A stretch of 64,000 nt of DNA from Pyrenopolyporus hunteri (GCA_902806595.1 CADCXC010000005.1:3100001-3164000), one strand, 5' to 3'. Shown: positions 12,930-23,788, numbered from the stretch's first letter. A program made the numbers and translations. The notes: generated by a model from the sequence alone, not told the origin.

Positions 12930-13610
12930 AAATTATAAGAATGAAAAACGATTATATACTTAAAAAACGTTGGTTATAAAAAAACGTTATTTTTTAAGAA
13001 ATGATTTTTTATTATTTTACGCGTTTTTTTATTTTTATTTTTAATATTACGACGCGTAAATATTATATAATAATATAATATATAAAGAAATTATTTTTTA
13101 ATTTTACGTTCGAATTTTTTTTTTTTTATAATATTTTTAAATTTTTTTTTAAGTTTTTTTTTTAAATTTTTTTTTTAAGTTTTTTTTTTTAAAATTTCTT
13201 TTTTTTAAATTTTTTTTTAAATTTTTTTCCACGTTTATATTTTTAAATTTTTAAATTTTTAAATTTTTAAATTTTTAAATTTTTAAATTTTTAAATTTTT
13301 AAATTTTTAAATTTTTAAATCTTTAAATTTTTAAATTTTTAAATTACTTTTTAAATTTTTTTTTTAAATTTTTAAATCTTTATAAAATAAAATATTTTAA
13401 ATAAATATTTAAATATTTAAATAAATAAATATTTAAATAAATAATTATATAATCGTTTCGTAATTATAATAATATAAAAAAAATAAAAAAAAAAACTAAA
13501 AAATTATTTCTATTTTATATAAAAAATCGTTGCCGTAAGAAAAACGATTGTTGTTTAATTAAATTTATATTATTAAGAAATCGTTTTTAAATATATAACT
13601 GTTGTCTACA
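12930..13610. repeat. AT-rich low-complexity island with 8-bp-period (TTTTTAAA)n
   Basis: Nearly pure A+T for about 0.65 kb. A microsatellite of TTTTTAAA units runs at roughly 13228-13375 with poly-T/poly-A runs around it. The remaining C and G sit mostly in CpG (ACGT, TCGT), the same signature as the large block at the right of the window. This is probably a short RIP-mutated relic with slippage expansion. No coding potential. Confidence 0.8.
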
Positions 13611-14134
13611 TTCACCGGTTGCTGCTGTGGTACCTAGGTACTTATGCAAGCACAGTCCCACAAGGGATATGACCCCAATATTAACAAAAATTACGCCAGC
13701 CAAGCAAGCCTTTCGGGGTTAACCAGGTTTAGGAGACGGACCAAAAAGCCTAACTCCTAATATTAACTCCTAAGATTCATAGTCTAAAACCTCACTATCT
13801 ACTCACCGTAGAGTGTCTTCCCATAGAAGAGCAATATGTCAACGGTCGCCAATCAGAAACCAAGGATCGTCATTGGCCAACTCGTGGCCGGTCGCCCACC
13901 GCATGCCCGGTCGAGAATACACCGTTCACCGAGCTAGCAACGCTCATTTGTCATCGAGCCCGTTCTAGCAGGTTCTCTCCCACTGTATTAAAGGGGTTGT
14001 AGCACTTGGTCGACTAGCAAATACATACTAGGTACACATTGATCGGTATATCCAATCGCTTCGACAAGCCACGCTTGCGACTGCAAGAAGCATCCGCAAG
14101 GGACTAGGTACCTACCCATCTCACCCCCTTCACC
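13611..14134. other. Intergenic region upstream of the NmrA-like gene
   Basis: Normal base composition resumes abruptly. The region contains GGTACCTAGGTAC at about 13630 and CTAGGTACCTACC at about 14104, just upstream of the start codon. No gene seen. Confidence 0.5.
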
Positions 14135-15061
14135 ATGCCGGGCTCAGACTCCCCCTCCATCCTCCTCCTCGGCGCCGGCGAGCTCGGCACCGCGGTCCTA
14201 GAAGCGCTATCCACACACCCGAAGCGCGGCAACGGGACCCTCGCCGTCCTCCTCCGGGCCTCGACCATCTCCTCGCCGGACCCGGCCAAGCGCGCGCAAA
14301 TCGAGCGCCTGCGCTCCCTCGGCGCGGTCCTCGAGCCCGGCGACCTGGCCGCCGACTCCGCGGCCCAGCTCGCGGCCGCGTTCGCGCGCTACCACACCGT
14401 CGTGTCGTGCTCCGGGTTCGGCCTGCCCGCCGGCACACAGACCAAGGTCGCGCGGGCGGCGCTCGACGCGAGGGTCCGCCGCTTCGTCCCCTGGCAGTGG
14501 GGCGTCGACTACGACCTCATCGGCGCCGGCAGCGCGCAGGACCTGTTCGACGAGCAGCTGCGGGTGCGGGCCGCGCTGCGCGCCCAGCGGGACGTGGACT
14601 GGCTCATCGTCTCCACGGGCCTGTTCATGAGCTTCCTGTTCCTGCCCGAGTTCGGCGTCGTCGATCTGAAGGCGCGCAAGGTCCGCGCGCTGGGCAGCTG
14701 GGACGCGCGGATCACGCTGACGACGTCCCGGGATATCGGCCGCGCGGCGGCCGAGGTGCTGTACGACCCCCGCGACGTGGCGAGGCAGGTGGTGTTCGTG
14801 GCCGGCGACACGCTGACGTACGAGAGGGTCGCGGAGCTGGTGGAGCGCAGGTTCGGCGGCGAATGGACGAGGGAGGTCTGGGACGAGGCGTTCTTGCAGG
14901 AGAAGTTAAGGGAGAGGCCGGGCGATACGATGATCAAGTATTCGAATATTTGGGCGGCGGGGGTGGGCGTCGCGTGGGATAAGGAGACTTCGTTTAATGC
15001 CCAGCGGGGGATGGAGATGCAGGATTTGGAGAGCTACTTGAAGGAGATGCCGGATTTGTAG
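14135..15061 (+). CDS. NmrA-like / isoflavone-reductase-like NAD(P)-binding protein
   Basis: Intronless ORF of 308 residues. Residues 8-25 (ILLLGAGELGTAVLEAL) form the first beta-strand and glycine-rich GxGxxG loop of a Rossmann fold. The middle reads VRRFVPWQWGVDYD, which corresponds to the isoflavone-reductase/NmrA segment normally written RFxPSxFG. WLIVSTGLFMSFLF and the C-terminal half also fit the family. Members are atypical short-chain dehydrogenases: some are NAD(P)H-dependent reductases, others redox sensors of nitrogen regulation. The substrate cannot be told. Codon use is extremely GC-rich through about 14900, unlike its neighbours. There is no signal peptide, so it is likely cytosolic. 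The family call is firm; the enzymatic role is open. Confidence 0.82.
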   Translation: MPGSDSPSILLLGAGELGTAVLEALSTHPKRGNGTLAVLLRASTISSPDPAKRAQIERLRSLGAVLEPGDLAADSAAQLAAAFARYHTVVSCSGFGLPAGTQTKVARAALDARVRRFVPWQWGVDYDLIGAGSAQDLFDEQLRVRAALRAQRDVDWLIVSTGLFMSFLFLPEFGVVDLKARKVRALGSWDARITLTTSRDIGRAAAEVLYDPRDVARQVVFVAGDTLTYERVAELVERRFGGEWTREVWDEAFLQEKLRERPGDTMIKYSNIWAAGVGVAWDKETSFNAQRGMEMQDLESYLKEMPDL

Positions 15062-16263
15062 GGCGTTGTTGAAGTATGGAGATGCAGCTGGGGCGCTGGG
15101 CGGTGGGTGTTTGTGTAGGATACGCTGGATGGAAGGCTTTGACGCATATACTGCGTTCATTAGTTCGGAATTCGGGCTATATCCTGGCAATGGCGCAAAT
15201 TTACGAATATTCAGTCTACACTATCCCTCATTCCGGCTCGGTTATATAAGATTTCCTTCATAGATTCAAATAATCAAGTTTGTGTCTGTTTATGTCATAA
15301 ACACTAGAACATCATGACCGAAAAACGTAGCCCCGAAACCAGAAGACTCGAGCAATAGCTGATATCGAGCTGTTGGATATATGTAAGAGACTGAATATCT
15401 CGCCTCATATATAGCTCTGCGTGCTCTTCTTTAGTGCTAGACAGCACTCACCTGATTCACCATCCCATTGACTTATATTCCAAGTCAACAAGTCTAGTCC
15501 ATATCCGTCTCAACCATCAGGTTAGTCCACACATACGTCCCGTGAACAAGTCTTGGCTCCGTCAGACTACTATGCAGCTGCTCACTTTCTCAGGAACCAA
15601 CCGATGGGGTTGTTCTCTGATTCGACGACTTCGATAAGATCGAAACGCATCGTCCCCTGCTAGCATCACGGTAGTCGTCGCCCCGGCTCGCTGATGGTGA
15701 ATTACCTGTGCGTAATCCAGGGTCGGCGATTGCGTTGCCAACTTTACATACTGGCTAGCACGAGACGATAATGCGTATTTGTTACTCTCCATTCTCAGAC
15801 GCTGTGCGTGGGCATAGCTCGCGGGGTTGAAACAAACATCTCGGCGATCTCACGTCTTGGCTCGATCTGAGGCCCTTGGCGGTGCGTTTCGGCAGATTCA
15901 ACCACAAGATAGCGCCGCAATATGTACCTGCTGTCTATTTTTGGGATTCACATCTTAGAATAAGTGTATCAGTTAGTCAGTGCGTTTGCGTGCTCATCAG
16001 AGATGGGATCTGGGAACATAATAAGAGTTGATACTTGCCCTCTTCCTGCCTTCTTCATCCCAACTTGATTCCTCTCATATTGCATATTAGTTCCTAAAGA
16101 TTTAAAATAAGTGCACAGGTGCACCATTCGTTTCGTTTAGAGCTGGTTATCTGTTTTCTTTCGTTCAATCGAGGCCGACCATCACTCGTACTACTTACAC
16201 CTTAATCATTACGATCCCCATACACAAAACCTCCCGTATCAAGCCCTAAATAAAAAGCACGAC
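15062..16263. other. Intergenic region upstream of the small secreted protein gene
   Basis: No recognisable gene. ORFs of up to about 75 codons lack features. The last ~120 bp (16140-16263) is pyrimidine- and CA-rich, ending in AAAAAGCACGACATG, typical of the leader of a well-expressed fungal gene. Confidence 0.5.
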
Positions 16264-16443
16264 ATGAAGTTTGCATTCGCCTTCATCTTCACGGCCTTCA
16301 CGGCTCTCGCACTTGCTGCCCCTTTAAATATTAACCTTGGCGCTTACTCGCCCGCCTTGGTAGTCGGTGATGGTGCCATCGGATTCAACGGCGAAGAAGG
16401 AGGAGCAGCCGCTGAGGGCGCCGCGGCCCTCACTGCCAAATGA
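16264..16443 (+). CDS. Small secreted protein (59 aa), unknown
   Basis: A 59-residue ORF. Residues 1-19 (MKFAFAFIFTAFTALALAA) form a textbook signal peptide with a likely cut after ALA-A. The mature ~40 residues are Gly/Ala-rich and acidic (GFNGEEGGAAAEGAAALTAK) with no cysteine. This is not a cysteine-rich effector or hydrophobin. It resembles the short Ala/Gly-rich secreted peptides that are abundant in fungal secretomes, but I do not recognise a named family. Support is the signal peptide, the CT/CA-rich leader and the AAAGCACGACATG start context. No intron is needed. Function unknown. Confidence 0.6.
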   Translation: MKFAFAFIFTAFTALALAAPLNINLGAYSPALVVGDGAIGFNGEEGGAAAEGAAALTAK

Positions 16444-17119
16444 ACCGTCTCAGAGTAAATAATATGAATGACGGTGAGGCTAGCATAGGGCTTTGGGTAT
16501 GTGAGTTCGTATTTATTTCATTCGTCGTGTCGTCTCGGATCTTAGTAGACTAACATCGTACTATATAGATGATAATAGCCTAGCTGCGTACAATCCCTAC
16601 GTATGAGATCGTATACCGCGGCTCCTTAGGTACATAAGGGCGTGATATTCAAAGGCTATTTGAGGCCTCCACCGTGAAATATCGTGAAGGCGTAGGCGGA
16701 GTTTTGAGTCGCGGAGTTCCTCGTCTTATGGGGATTTGGAGTACTTAAGGCCGGGAACCACAATGGAGCAAGGGACGCATGGATAGGGAGGTGTATTTCT
16801 AAGATAGGCTGAGAGAAAACAGTAGCCAGAGTCACCACGAGAGCCAAATAATGAAAATGTTTTATGCTCGAATTAAGGGGTATCAACAGTTCTCTACCTA
16901 CTTCTAGTCTTCTTTATACTGGCGTCTAATCCTTGCAGATAACTGCCTACATATATATGCCATATATGTGAGATAAGAGTACTCTCTATCTCACAAAAAC
17001 ATACGGGGTATAATGTGAGGAAGGGGTAGGACAAGCAGCCGTATTAATTGGTTAATGCTTGCTCGATCGGTATCCGCGCCGGAACAAGTGACGAGCCCGG
17101 TTTTTGAACAGCAGCTCGC
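16444..17119. other. Convergent intergenic region
   Basis: Lies between the small secreted protein gene (+) and the MFS sugar transporter (-), whose 3' ends face each other. Contains no gene I can support. Confidence 0.5.
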
Positions 17120-19056
17120 CTAGTGGGATATATTTCCCTCGCTCTCTGTATGAACCGCCGTCTCCGGTTTTGCACTTGCTGTGTGCGCGAGAATGCCGGC
17201 TTCGGAATCGACGACGTGTTCTCCCCTCTTCGCGGCTTGAACGAGTTCTGGCCGCTCCTCCTTGAGTCGCGCAAACGTCTTCTCGGCATCCCACACCCAC
17301 GGAGTGGGAGCCGCGAATAAGAGGTCCATCTCTTCCAGCGTCCGCTGGTTACTTTCGGGATAGAGAGCCCAGACGACGGGGATCGCTAATATGTTGCACG
17401 CGCCGAAGATGTGCAGTGTCGTAGAACCAATATCTGCAACGGATTGGTTAGAACTATAAATACCGGATGAAATAAGAGTTCAACTTACTCGCAAACATGA
17501 TGGGACATAACAGCGTGAGCCACCCGTTCCCAATACTCCAGCCAACGACACCCCAGGCATTACCCTTGGCCCGAACCTGAAGCGGGAAGATCTCGGCGGG
17601 ATACAGCCAAGGCACCGTTAACCAGGTTGCACCGAAGACGGAGGTGAAGATGAAGACGAAAGACGCCGCCGCCGCTCCGTAAGAGTTGGCCTTGCTGATA
17701 TCGCCGTTTGCGGTCGCATCTTGGCCAAGCTTCGAGAAGGCGCCGGCGAGAAACATGGCGATGCCCTGGCCGACGGCGCCCCAGTACAAAGTCCACCTTC
17801 GGCCGATGCGATCCAGGGTGAAGACGCAGATGAGGGTGGCGAACATGTAGAAGATGTTGTTCAGACCGCTGATCCACTGGCTCTTGTACGTGTCGAAGCC
17901 GGCGATGCGGAAGATGGTGGGCGCGTAGATGGTGACTCCGGCGATGCCAACCCATTCCTGGATGATCTGCAACCAGATAACCAGCTGGACGCGGCGTCCG
18001 GTGTGCAGCTCACCCGAGCCGATGCCGAACAACATGTGCAGATACGAGTTCTTCTTGGACTCCTTAGACTCGAGGGCGACGATGTTGGTGATGTCGCGCA
18101 GCTCAGCCTCGGCCCTCTGAAGATCTTCTCCGGTCGATCCTCGCAGGCGGCGCAGAATAAACTGGGCCTCCTCGCCGCGGCCGGCTTTAACGAGCCATCG
18201 AGGCGACTCCGGGAAGAACCAGACCGCGCCTAGAAGCACGAGGAGCGGGATGATCTGGAAAGCGATCGGGAACCGCCATCGGATTTCCGAGTTGCCATTG
18301 TCGATAAATGATAGGCCAAATTCTAGCCAGTAGGCAACGACGACGCCGAAAATGTTCAAAGTGAATTCGATAGCGATAAATTGACCTCTCGAAGTATGTT
18401 CTGCCGTCTCAGTCGCCCTGAGCGAGATTTCAGTTAGATATTTATTTTACTTCATCCGGCGACAAGGCCTTTAACCTACCAGACAGGAACGATAGCGTTG
18501 AGTATGCCGGTTCCGATGCCGTTCACTGCCCGAGCGCAGATCATCCAGTTGTGGTTCATGGCGGAGCACTGCAAGGCCGCTCCTACGATAGCCCATACCG
18601 ATCCCAGGGCGATGGTCTTGATTCTGCCGATCTTGTCGCCGACCCATCCGCCGCCCAGGCATCCGAATAAGGTTCCAAGGTAATAGACCGAGACGATCCC
18701 GCCTTGTAGTAGACTGTCCGTGATGATGGGCTCCTCTGTTTCTGGGTTGACGTAGCCGAAGCCCATAAGGTCGATGTAGGCTGGGTATATGTATCAGCGA
18801 CCGTACATTGTAAGTTTTCGGGTAGGTAGATTTCAACTCATACATTTACTATTGTTCACGCCGCCCATCATACCTTGGTCGTATCCGAAGAAGAATATAG
18901 ACTATAACGAACGACTAATTAGTTTCATTCGGGCAAGCCCATCGCTAGCGTGGGAGATATTGTAATACGTACCAGCGCCGCGATGCAATTGACCGCAATG
19001 AGCAGCTGCCGCTTCTCTAGGAAGTTGGCTACGTTGAAGCCGGGGAGTCTCTCCAT
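17120..19056 (-). CDS. MFS sugar transporter (hexose/H+ symporter family)
   Basis: Five exons on the minus strand, 19056-18973, 18901-18844, 18780-18480, 18417-17489 and 17433-17120, join to 561 residues. The N-terminus reads MERLPGFNVANFLEKRQLLI, then FFFGYDQGMMGGVNNSKSYI and WATETAEHTSRGQFIAIEFT across the third junction. Sugar-transporter signatures are present: DKIGRIK in loop 2-3, PESPRWL at about 217-223 and DRIGRRW at about 350. FATLICVF and WLYPAEIFPLQVRAKG lie in the C-terminal half. About twelve hydrophobic segments are visible. The cytoplasmic tail (~90 residues) is hydrophilic. The donor of intron 2 could also be a few bases upstream (GTAAAT), changing one to two residues. This is a plasma-membrane sugar importer by family; the substrate is not predictable. 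Confidence 0.88.
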
Positions 19057-20749
19057 CTTGCCTCCTGTGTTTGGAGCAACAACGCGATCGAACTTTCAAC
19101 AACTCGCTCAGACAACTCTCACGCGTATCCTCTCGTGTGAGAGCGAACTCCAATGTTATGAGAGTTTTTCTGAAAGCCTGCGAGAGACAAGGGAGAGGGG
19201 GCGATCTACATGATATATACCGAATAGATATTACTCTTCCCGGGCAGGAGACAAAGGTATCGTCCAACCGAATACCCCATACAGTATAGACCAACGTCAC
19301 TGCATACCGCCTCACTGGAACCAATGGCGTCGACGAGTAAGTCACGAGTCCCGGCCGTTGCACCGTCTCGTACCCGACATCGAGCCGAAGTAGCCTACAA
19401 GGGGCACCGGCATGCCAGGAACAGGGGAGAATAAGAGCAAGACTAAGAGACTTGCGGAGGCTGGGATTCGGACTGAGCTTGAAAAAAATGATAATACAAT
19501 TCGATGGTTTGTGAGATCTGACTCCGCTGCCCCAAAATCTCCAACGTCTCCAGCTGGGGTGTGATCAATGACATACATAACCTAGGCCCAACACAAAGGA
19601 AGACGAGGGGAAAACGAGGGGAGATGACGCCCCCATCGCCCCCCACCGCTCGCCCCCATGGAGCCTCCACAAAGGATGCTCTCCGCTGGGGGAGACGACG
19701 TAGTTGGGTCTCACCACGCCCAGAAGGGAAACCCGCAAAAGCAGGGATTGGTTATTGAGATTAAGCTCCTAGAGGCTCTCAGACCAAAAACTGGCCGAGC
19801 CCATCAAGCAGCAGGTCTATACCGCAACTATTTGCGTTAAGTCTTGACCGGCTTGACCTCGAGTCCGGCCAACCACGAATTCCTTCCTATCGAATGACAG
19901 GAAAATTTTTTTCTTTTTGTCCAAGATAATGCTAGCTAACTAAACACATAATACCGGGACGTGCGGTACGCAGTGCCTAGCGTATGTAAGTGGATTGGCG
20001 GGCTCGGAGTTGCTCTAATTCGTTAGCAACCCTAACTCCTCATACGCGCCCCAATCAGCGCTCACAGGACACTGGCGGTTCTGCGCGGTGGCTTCTCCTA
20101 GGCCCATTACAAGGGTGCTCTACCTGCGCTAACGAGAACCGAATCCAAGCCCCCTAATATACCGGACTGTAGGCTCTCTTTTGGACTTTGCGGCTGAGAG
20201 ATGGGCGCGCTAACGAACGTCGCCGGAGCAATAGTAGCGACGTCGAGGGAGAAACTACGATCGAAGAATGACTCTTCGCCTTAAACCTCATATTCCCAGT
20301 TGTTGAAAGTTCTGTCTAGAATCTGAACGGTTCGTGTCGACGCCGGGACTGGGTTAGTAACCCAGGAAGCGAGCCGAGGTGTGTAATAACCAAGTACTGG
20401 CGAAATACGTTGGAAGGAAAAAGGATCGGGAAAGTATATCACAAGGAAAAGCACTTGAGTTATTTAAAACCTAGTCGCACTCTTATCGTATACCTCCCAG
20501 GAAGGAGATTCGCACCAGGGAAAACGAACGTTACGAATGACAAAACATCCACGGATATCTCGGTGCTAGGAATGGATTTTCTCCCGTTTAAGGATTCGTT
20601 CTCTTCTCACCTGCCTATAAACCTGGGATCGAACGACGACGAGAGAGTAGCAATTCAATAAAGAGGTAGGTGAATAGGTAGGTAGCGGGTACGACAAACC
20701 CACACAACACTTAACCAACCCCCAACCCCCATCCCCAAATACCTAGCCA
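19057..20749. other. Gene-free intergenic stretch
   Basis: About 1.7 kb with no recognisable gene. Short ORFs on both strands look like noise. A pyrimidine-rich strip on the + strand at 20699-20800 borders the downstream pseudogene. Confidence 0.5.
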
Positions 20750-21360
20750 TTATCCCCTGTTCCCCTCCACCTCCACCTCTTCCTTCCCCTCATCGTTCTC
20801 ACCTCCAGTCTCTGGATCCTTGTACCAAACCCTCCTCGGGTCACCCATACATTATCTCGCGGTAACAGCTTCATACACGCGGTCGGCGACGGTACGCCGC
20901 CCCAGCACCGGGTTGTGCCCCGTGACGAAGAGCGTCGCCCGCGCCGCCGCCCGCTCTAGCTCCTCCACGATCTGTCGCGTCCATAGCCACGGCCGGTTGT
21001 CGAATGTCAGCGCCACTCGTCCCGCCTCAGCGCATTTGAAGATCGGCTGCCCGTACGGCACGGGGGCGAGGTGCGGGCGCGGCGTGTCGTGGGGGGGATT
21101 TCCGCTACGCATTTCTCTTTTATTTATTTTAGCATGACTCTCAGCTAGGTGGTTATAATGGGAGTTTAAGGGTACGCTACGTACGGGACTCGTAGTCGTC
21201 GTCTAAGACCGAAGCGCGGAGCGGCGCTGTCGTTCCCGTCTACGCCGCCCGACTCATGCTGATGTCCGCTGAACCCGGAATCTAGGAGAAGGTAGGTAGA
21301 GGCGGCCGCGACGAGGAGGATGGAAAAGAGAAATAATGATATTCGCCGTGCCCTCTTCAT
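20750..21360 (-). pseudogene. Polysaccharide (chitin) deacetylase pseudogene with internal deletion and stop
   Basis: Exon 1 (21360-21185) encodes an N-terminal signal-anchor (RRISLFLFSILLVAAASTYL). A possible intron (21184-21117, GTACGT..AAAG) leads to exon 2 (21116-20852). Exon 2 carries the start of a NodB/CE4 domain: VPYGQPIFKCAEAGRVALTF followed by DNRP instead of the catalytic DDGP, then ELERAAARATLFVTGHN. Soon after, the frame reads VYEAVTAR, a stop (20852-20854), then in the same frame CMGDPRRVWYKDPETG to 20750. CMGDPxxxWY is the C-terminal signature of fungal chitin deacetylases. The middle of the domain, with the HxxxH metal motif, is therefore missing, and a stop interrupts what remains. 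The intact 146-residue product up to the stop could still be made but would lack catalytic residues. Confidence 0.7.
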
Positions 21361-22714
21361 CTTTGGAGTAGCGATGCTTGAAGCTTTTGGTTTCGGTCTG
21401 CTATCTAGTATAGCTTGAAAATAGGGACTAGAATATGGGAATCATATAGGTACCTAGCTTCTCTCGTTCTCGCCCGTCCGTTATTTCCTACCTTCACTCC
21501 AACCCCCCTTCTCCCTTCCACTCGCTATGACGTTAATTATTTTACATTGCCCATTGTACCTAATATTATGTATGGTAAAGTTCGACAAAACCCGTGGCTA
21601 GTGCTGGGTCAAGTAAACTTTCCGCTGGTCATCTTTCACGAAGAAGCCTAACCACACGGACCTCTAGTGTGGCTTCTATGGTCGGCCGATGGGGTTCTAC
21701 TTAGATTACTGTTCATACCATGAGTTTTTCTCCGGATTAAAGATTGAAGAGTTACGTCGAATGCTCGTGCGCTAAATAGTATAAAGTTTTAACACTTGGC
21801 TCTACTCTGGATATGAGACAACGCAATTATCTAACTCTATTATCATGAGTTAAAATCAGGGACACTATAGTGGTATCAGGTCTGGATGAAGTGGAAAACC
21901 TGAAAATGATATCCTTGGACGGCGAGATGTGTTTTGTTGTAGGTTAAAAAAAATAATAAGACGAAGGGGAAAAAAGTCCTATCCCGCGTCTGCCTCTTAA
22001 ATCGCATATGTATTTATCGGAGCGAGCAAATGTTATATAAATATCGCGTAATCCGTACATACAATCTCATTTATCGTCTTATAAGTAGTATAAGTATACC
22101 GGACGTTCACATACCGTATATATACATATACGAGATATGTGCTCTTGCGTCTCTAATCACGATGGTATTAATCCTAGACGAATATTTTGCGACCTTGGAT
22201 TCATCTCTCAGCCGTTTCCAATATAATGATCGCTCTTAGCCTTTTGCTTTCGGTAGGAATTTTATAATTTAGATTATACATGTACACAATATACTTATAC
22301 TCATATTCTAGTCCCTTTGGGAGCTGCCCGAGTATGAGGCATTTGTCATAGACCAGGAACGTTGCGCTTCACGAGCCCGGCTGAGGTAGGTACAATGTCG
22401 TGCCACCCGAATCCTAGCTTACACCGTTTGCCCTTACCTACATACCTGCATCTAAACAGATGAAGACCGAGTAAACTCACCTCGTCCCATCATCTTTATT
22501 ATTATCATTCTTGGCTCGCCTACCTAGGTATATATAGTTGTCTCGCCCTCAATCAGCTTAGCTACACCATAACCTACCTATATAACTCCATCGTTACCAC
22601 TGTCCTATACGTGGACGTTCATACATCCTCACCCAACTTAACCCTATAGCGTTACCACCGCCATATCCGAGACTTGTCTCAGCCACTTACTTTATCCACA
22701 CCTAAGCTTCCGCC
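21361..22714. other. Intergenic region upstream of the GH18 gene
   Basis: No gene supported; 21770-22300 is moderately AT-rich with chance ORFs. CTACCTAGGTATATATA lies at about 22519, and a CA/CT-rich leader extends to the GH18 start codon. It is the shared upstream region of the divergent deacetylase pseudogene and the chitinase, so both may once have been co-regulated (inference). Confidence 0.5.
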
Positions 22715-23788
22715 ATGCCGCCCCAACGGACTTACATCAACGCCGTCTACTACCCTAGCTGGCGGATCTACAAGGGTTTCGCCCCTTCGTCCCTGGATCT
22801 CGACTGTATCGACCGGGTCTTCTACGCCTTCGCCCTGTTGGACGAGAGCGGGAACTTGCGGCACCTGGACGATTTCGCGGACTGCACCAAGGAAGCCGAC
22901 GGCTCGGTCGGCTGCCTCCGCGCCCTCGCCGGGCTGAAGCAGCAGAAGCCCACGCTCAAGACCCTGATCTCCGTCGGCGGCGGCGGCAAAGGGAGCAACG
23001 AGTTCCCCGCCATGGCCGGGAGCGTGGCCTGCCGCGCCAGGTTCGCCGCGTCCTGCAAGCAGTTCGTCGAGCAGTTCCAGCTGGACGGCGTCGACATCGA
23101 CTGGGAGCACCCCGTGACGCCGCAGCAAGGCGCCGACTTCACCGCGCTGCTGCGCGCCCTCCGGGCCGCCCTGCCCTCCCCGCGGTACCTGCTCACCGCC
23201 GCCCTGCCCACGGGCGAGTACTGCCTGCGGAACATCGACCTCGAGGCCGCGGCGGACATCCTCGACACCGTCAACCTGATGGGCTACGACTTCAACGGGG
23301 CCTGGACCGACGTCTCGGGCCACCACGCCCAGCTGATGCCGCTGCCGGGCCCCCGGGCCCAGGTGTACCCGGCGCTGCGCAACTCGTGCCACCGCGGCGT
23401 CGAGTACGTGGCCTCGCGCGGCTTCCCGCGGCGCAAGATCGCGCTCGGCGTGCCCGCGTACGCGCGCTGGTTCGCGGGCGCGCGGGGCATCGGGCAGCCG
23501 TTCGGCGGCGCCGGCGAGATCGACTACGTCGACCTGCCGCGCGAGTGGATCCGCGGCGCCCGCGTCGACCGGGACGCCGGCGCCGCGAGCTACGTCGACG
23601 ACGACGACTCGCCCGACGGCAAGGGCTTCGTGAGCTTCGACGTGCCGGAGACCGTCAGGCAGAAGGCCGCGTACGTCCGCGGCACGGGCCTGGGCGGGTT
23701 GTTCTACTGGACGGGGGTCGGCGATTTGAAGGGCCACGATAGCCTGGTTAGGGCTGGGTGCGAGGAGCTGAGGAGGGCGTGGTGTTGA
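22715..23788 (+). CDS. Glycoside hydrolase family 18 chitinase, no signal peptide
   Basis: Intronless ORF of 357 residues. INAVYYPSWRIYKGF starts the TIM barrel. SVGGGGKGSNEF (86-97) is the SxGG strand-3 motif. QLDGVDIDWEH (122-132) is the DxxDxDxE active site, with Asp124, Asp127 and Asp129 and the acid/base Glu131. LMGYDFNGAW (188-197) and GLFYWTGVGD near the C-terminus supply the conserved Tyr and Trp of the substrate cleft. All catalytic residues are present, so it should hydrolyse beta-1,4-linked GlcNAc. No signal peptide, chitin-binding module or GPI signal is seen, so it is cytosolic or unconventionally exported, as in some class V chitinases involved in wall turnover or autolysis. The sequence is very GC-rich compared with its flanks. 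It lies divergent to the chitin-deacetylase relic. Confidence 0.9.
   Translation: MPPQRTYINAVYYPSWRIYKGFAPSSLDLDCIDRVFYAFALLDESGNLRHLDDFADCTKEADGSVGCLRALAGLKQQKPTLKTLISVGGGGKGSNEFPAMAGSVACRARFAASCKQFVEQFQLDGVDIDWEHPVTPQQGADFTALLRALRAALPSPRYLLTAALPTGEYCLRNIDLEAAADILDTVNLMGYDFNGAWTDVSGHHAQLMPLPGPRAQVYPALRNSCHRGVEYVASRGFPRRKIALGVPAYARWFAGARGIGQPFGGAGEIDYVDLPREWIRGARVDRDAGAASYVDDDDSPDGKGFVSFDVPETVRQKAAYVRGTGLGGLFYWTGVGDLKGHDSLVRAGCEELRRAWC

Noticed and set aside
14407..14982. 191-codon + strand ORF in another frame of the NmrA-like gene
   Set aside because: Arg/Gly/Pro-rich translation typical of a wrong frame in GC-rich DNA.
20610..20660. Possible tRNA B-box (reverse complement of GGGATCGAACG)
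   Set aside because: No matching A-box or cloverleaf could be found at the right distance; no tRNA is claimed anywhere in the window.
22679..23737. 352-codon minus-strand ORF over the GH18 gene
   Set aside because: Antisense of a GC-rich gene in which stop codons are rare; the + strand has all GH18 motifs.
14135..23788. A secondary-metabolite gene cluster spanning the NmrA-like, transporter and chitinase genes
   Set aside because: No polyketide synthase, peptide synthetase, terpene cyclase, P450 or pathway regulator is present between them.
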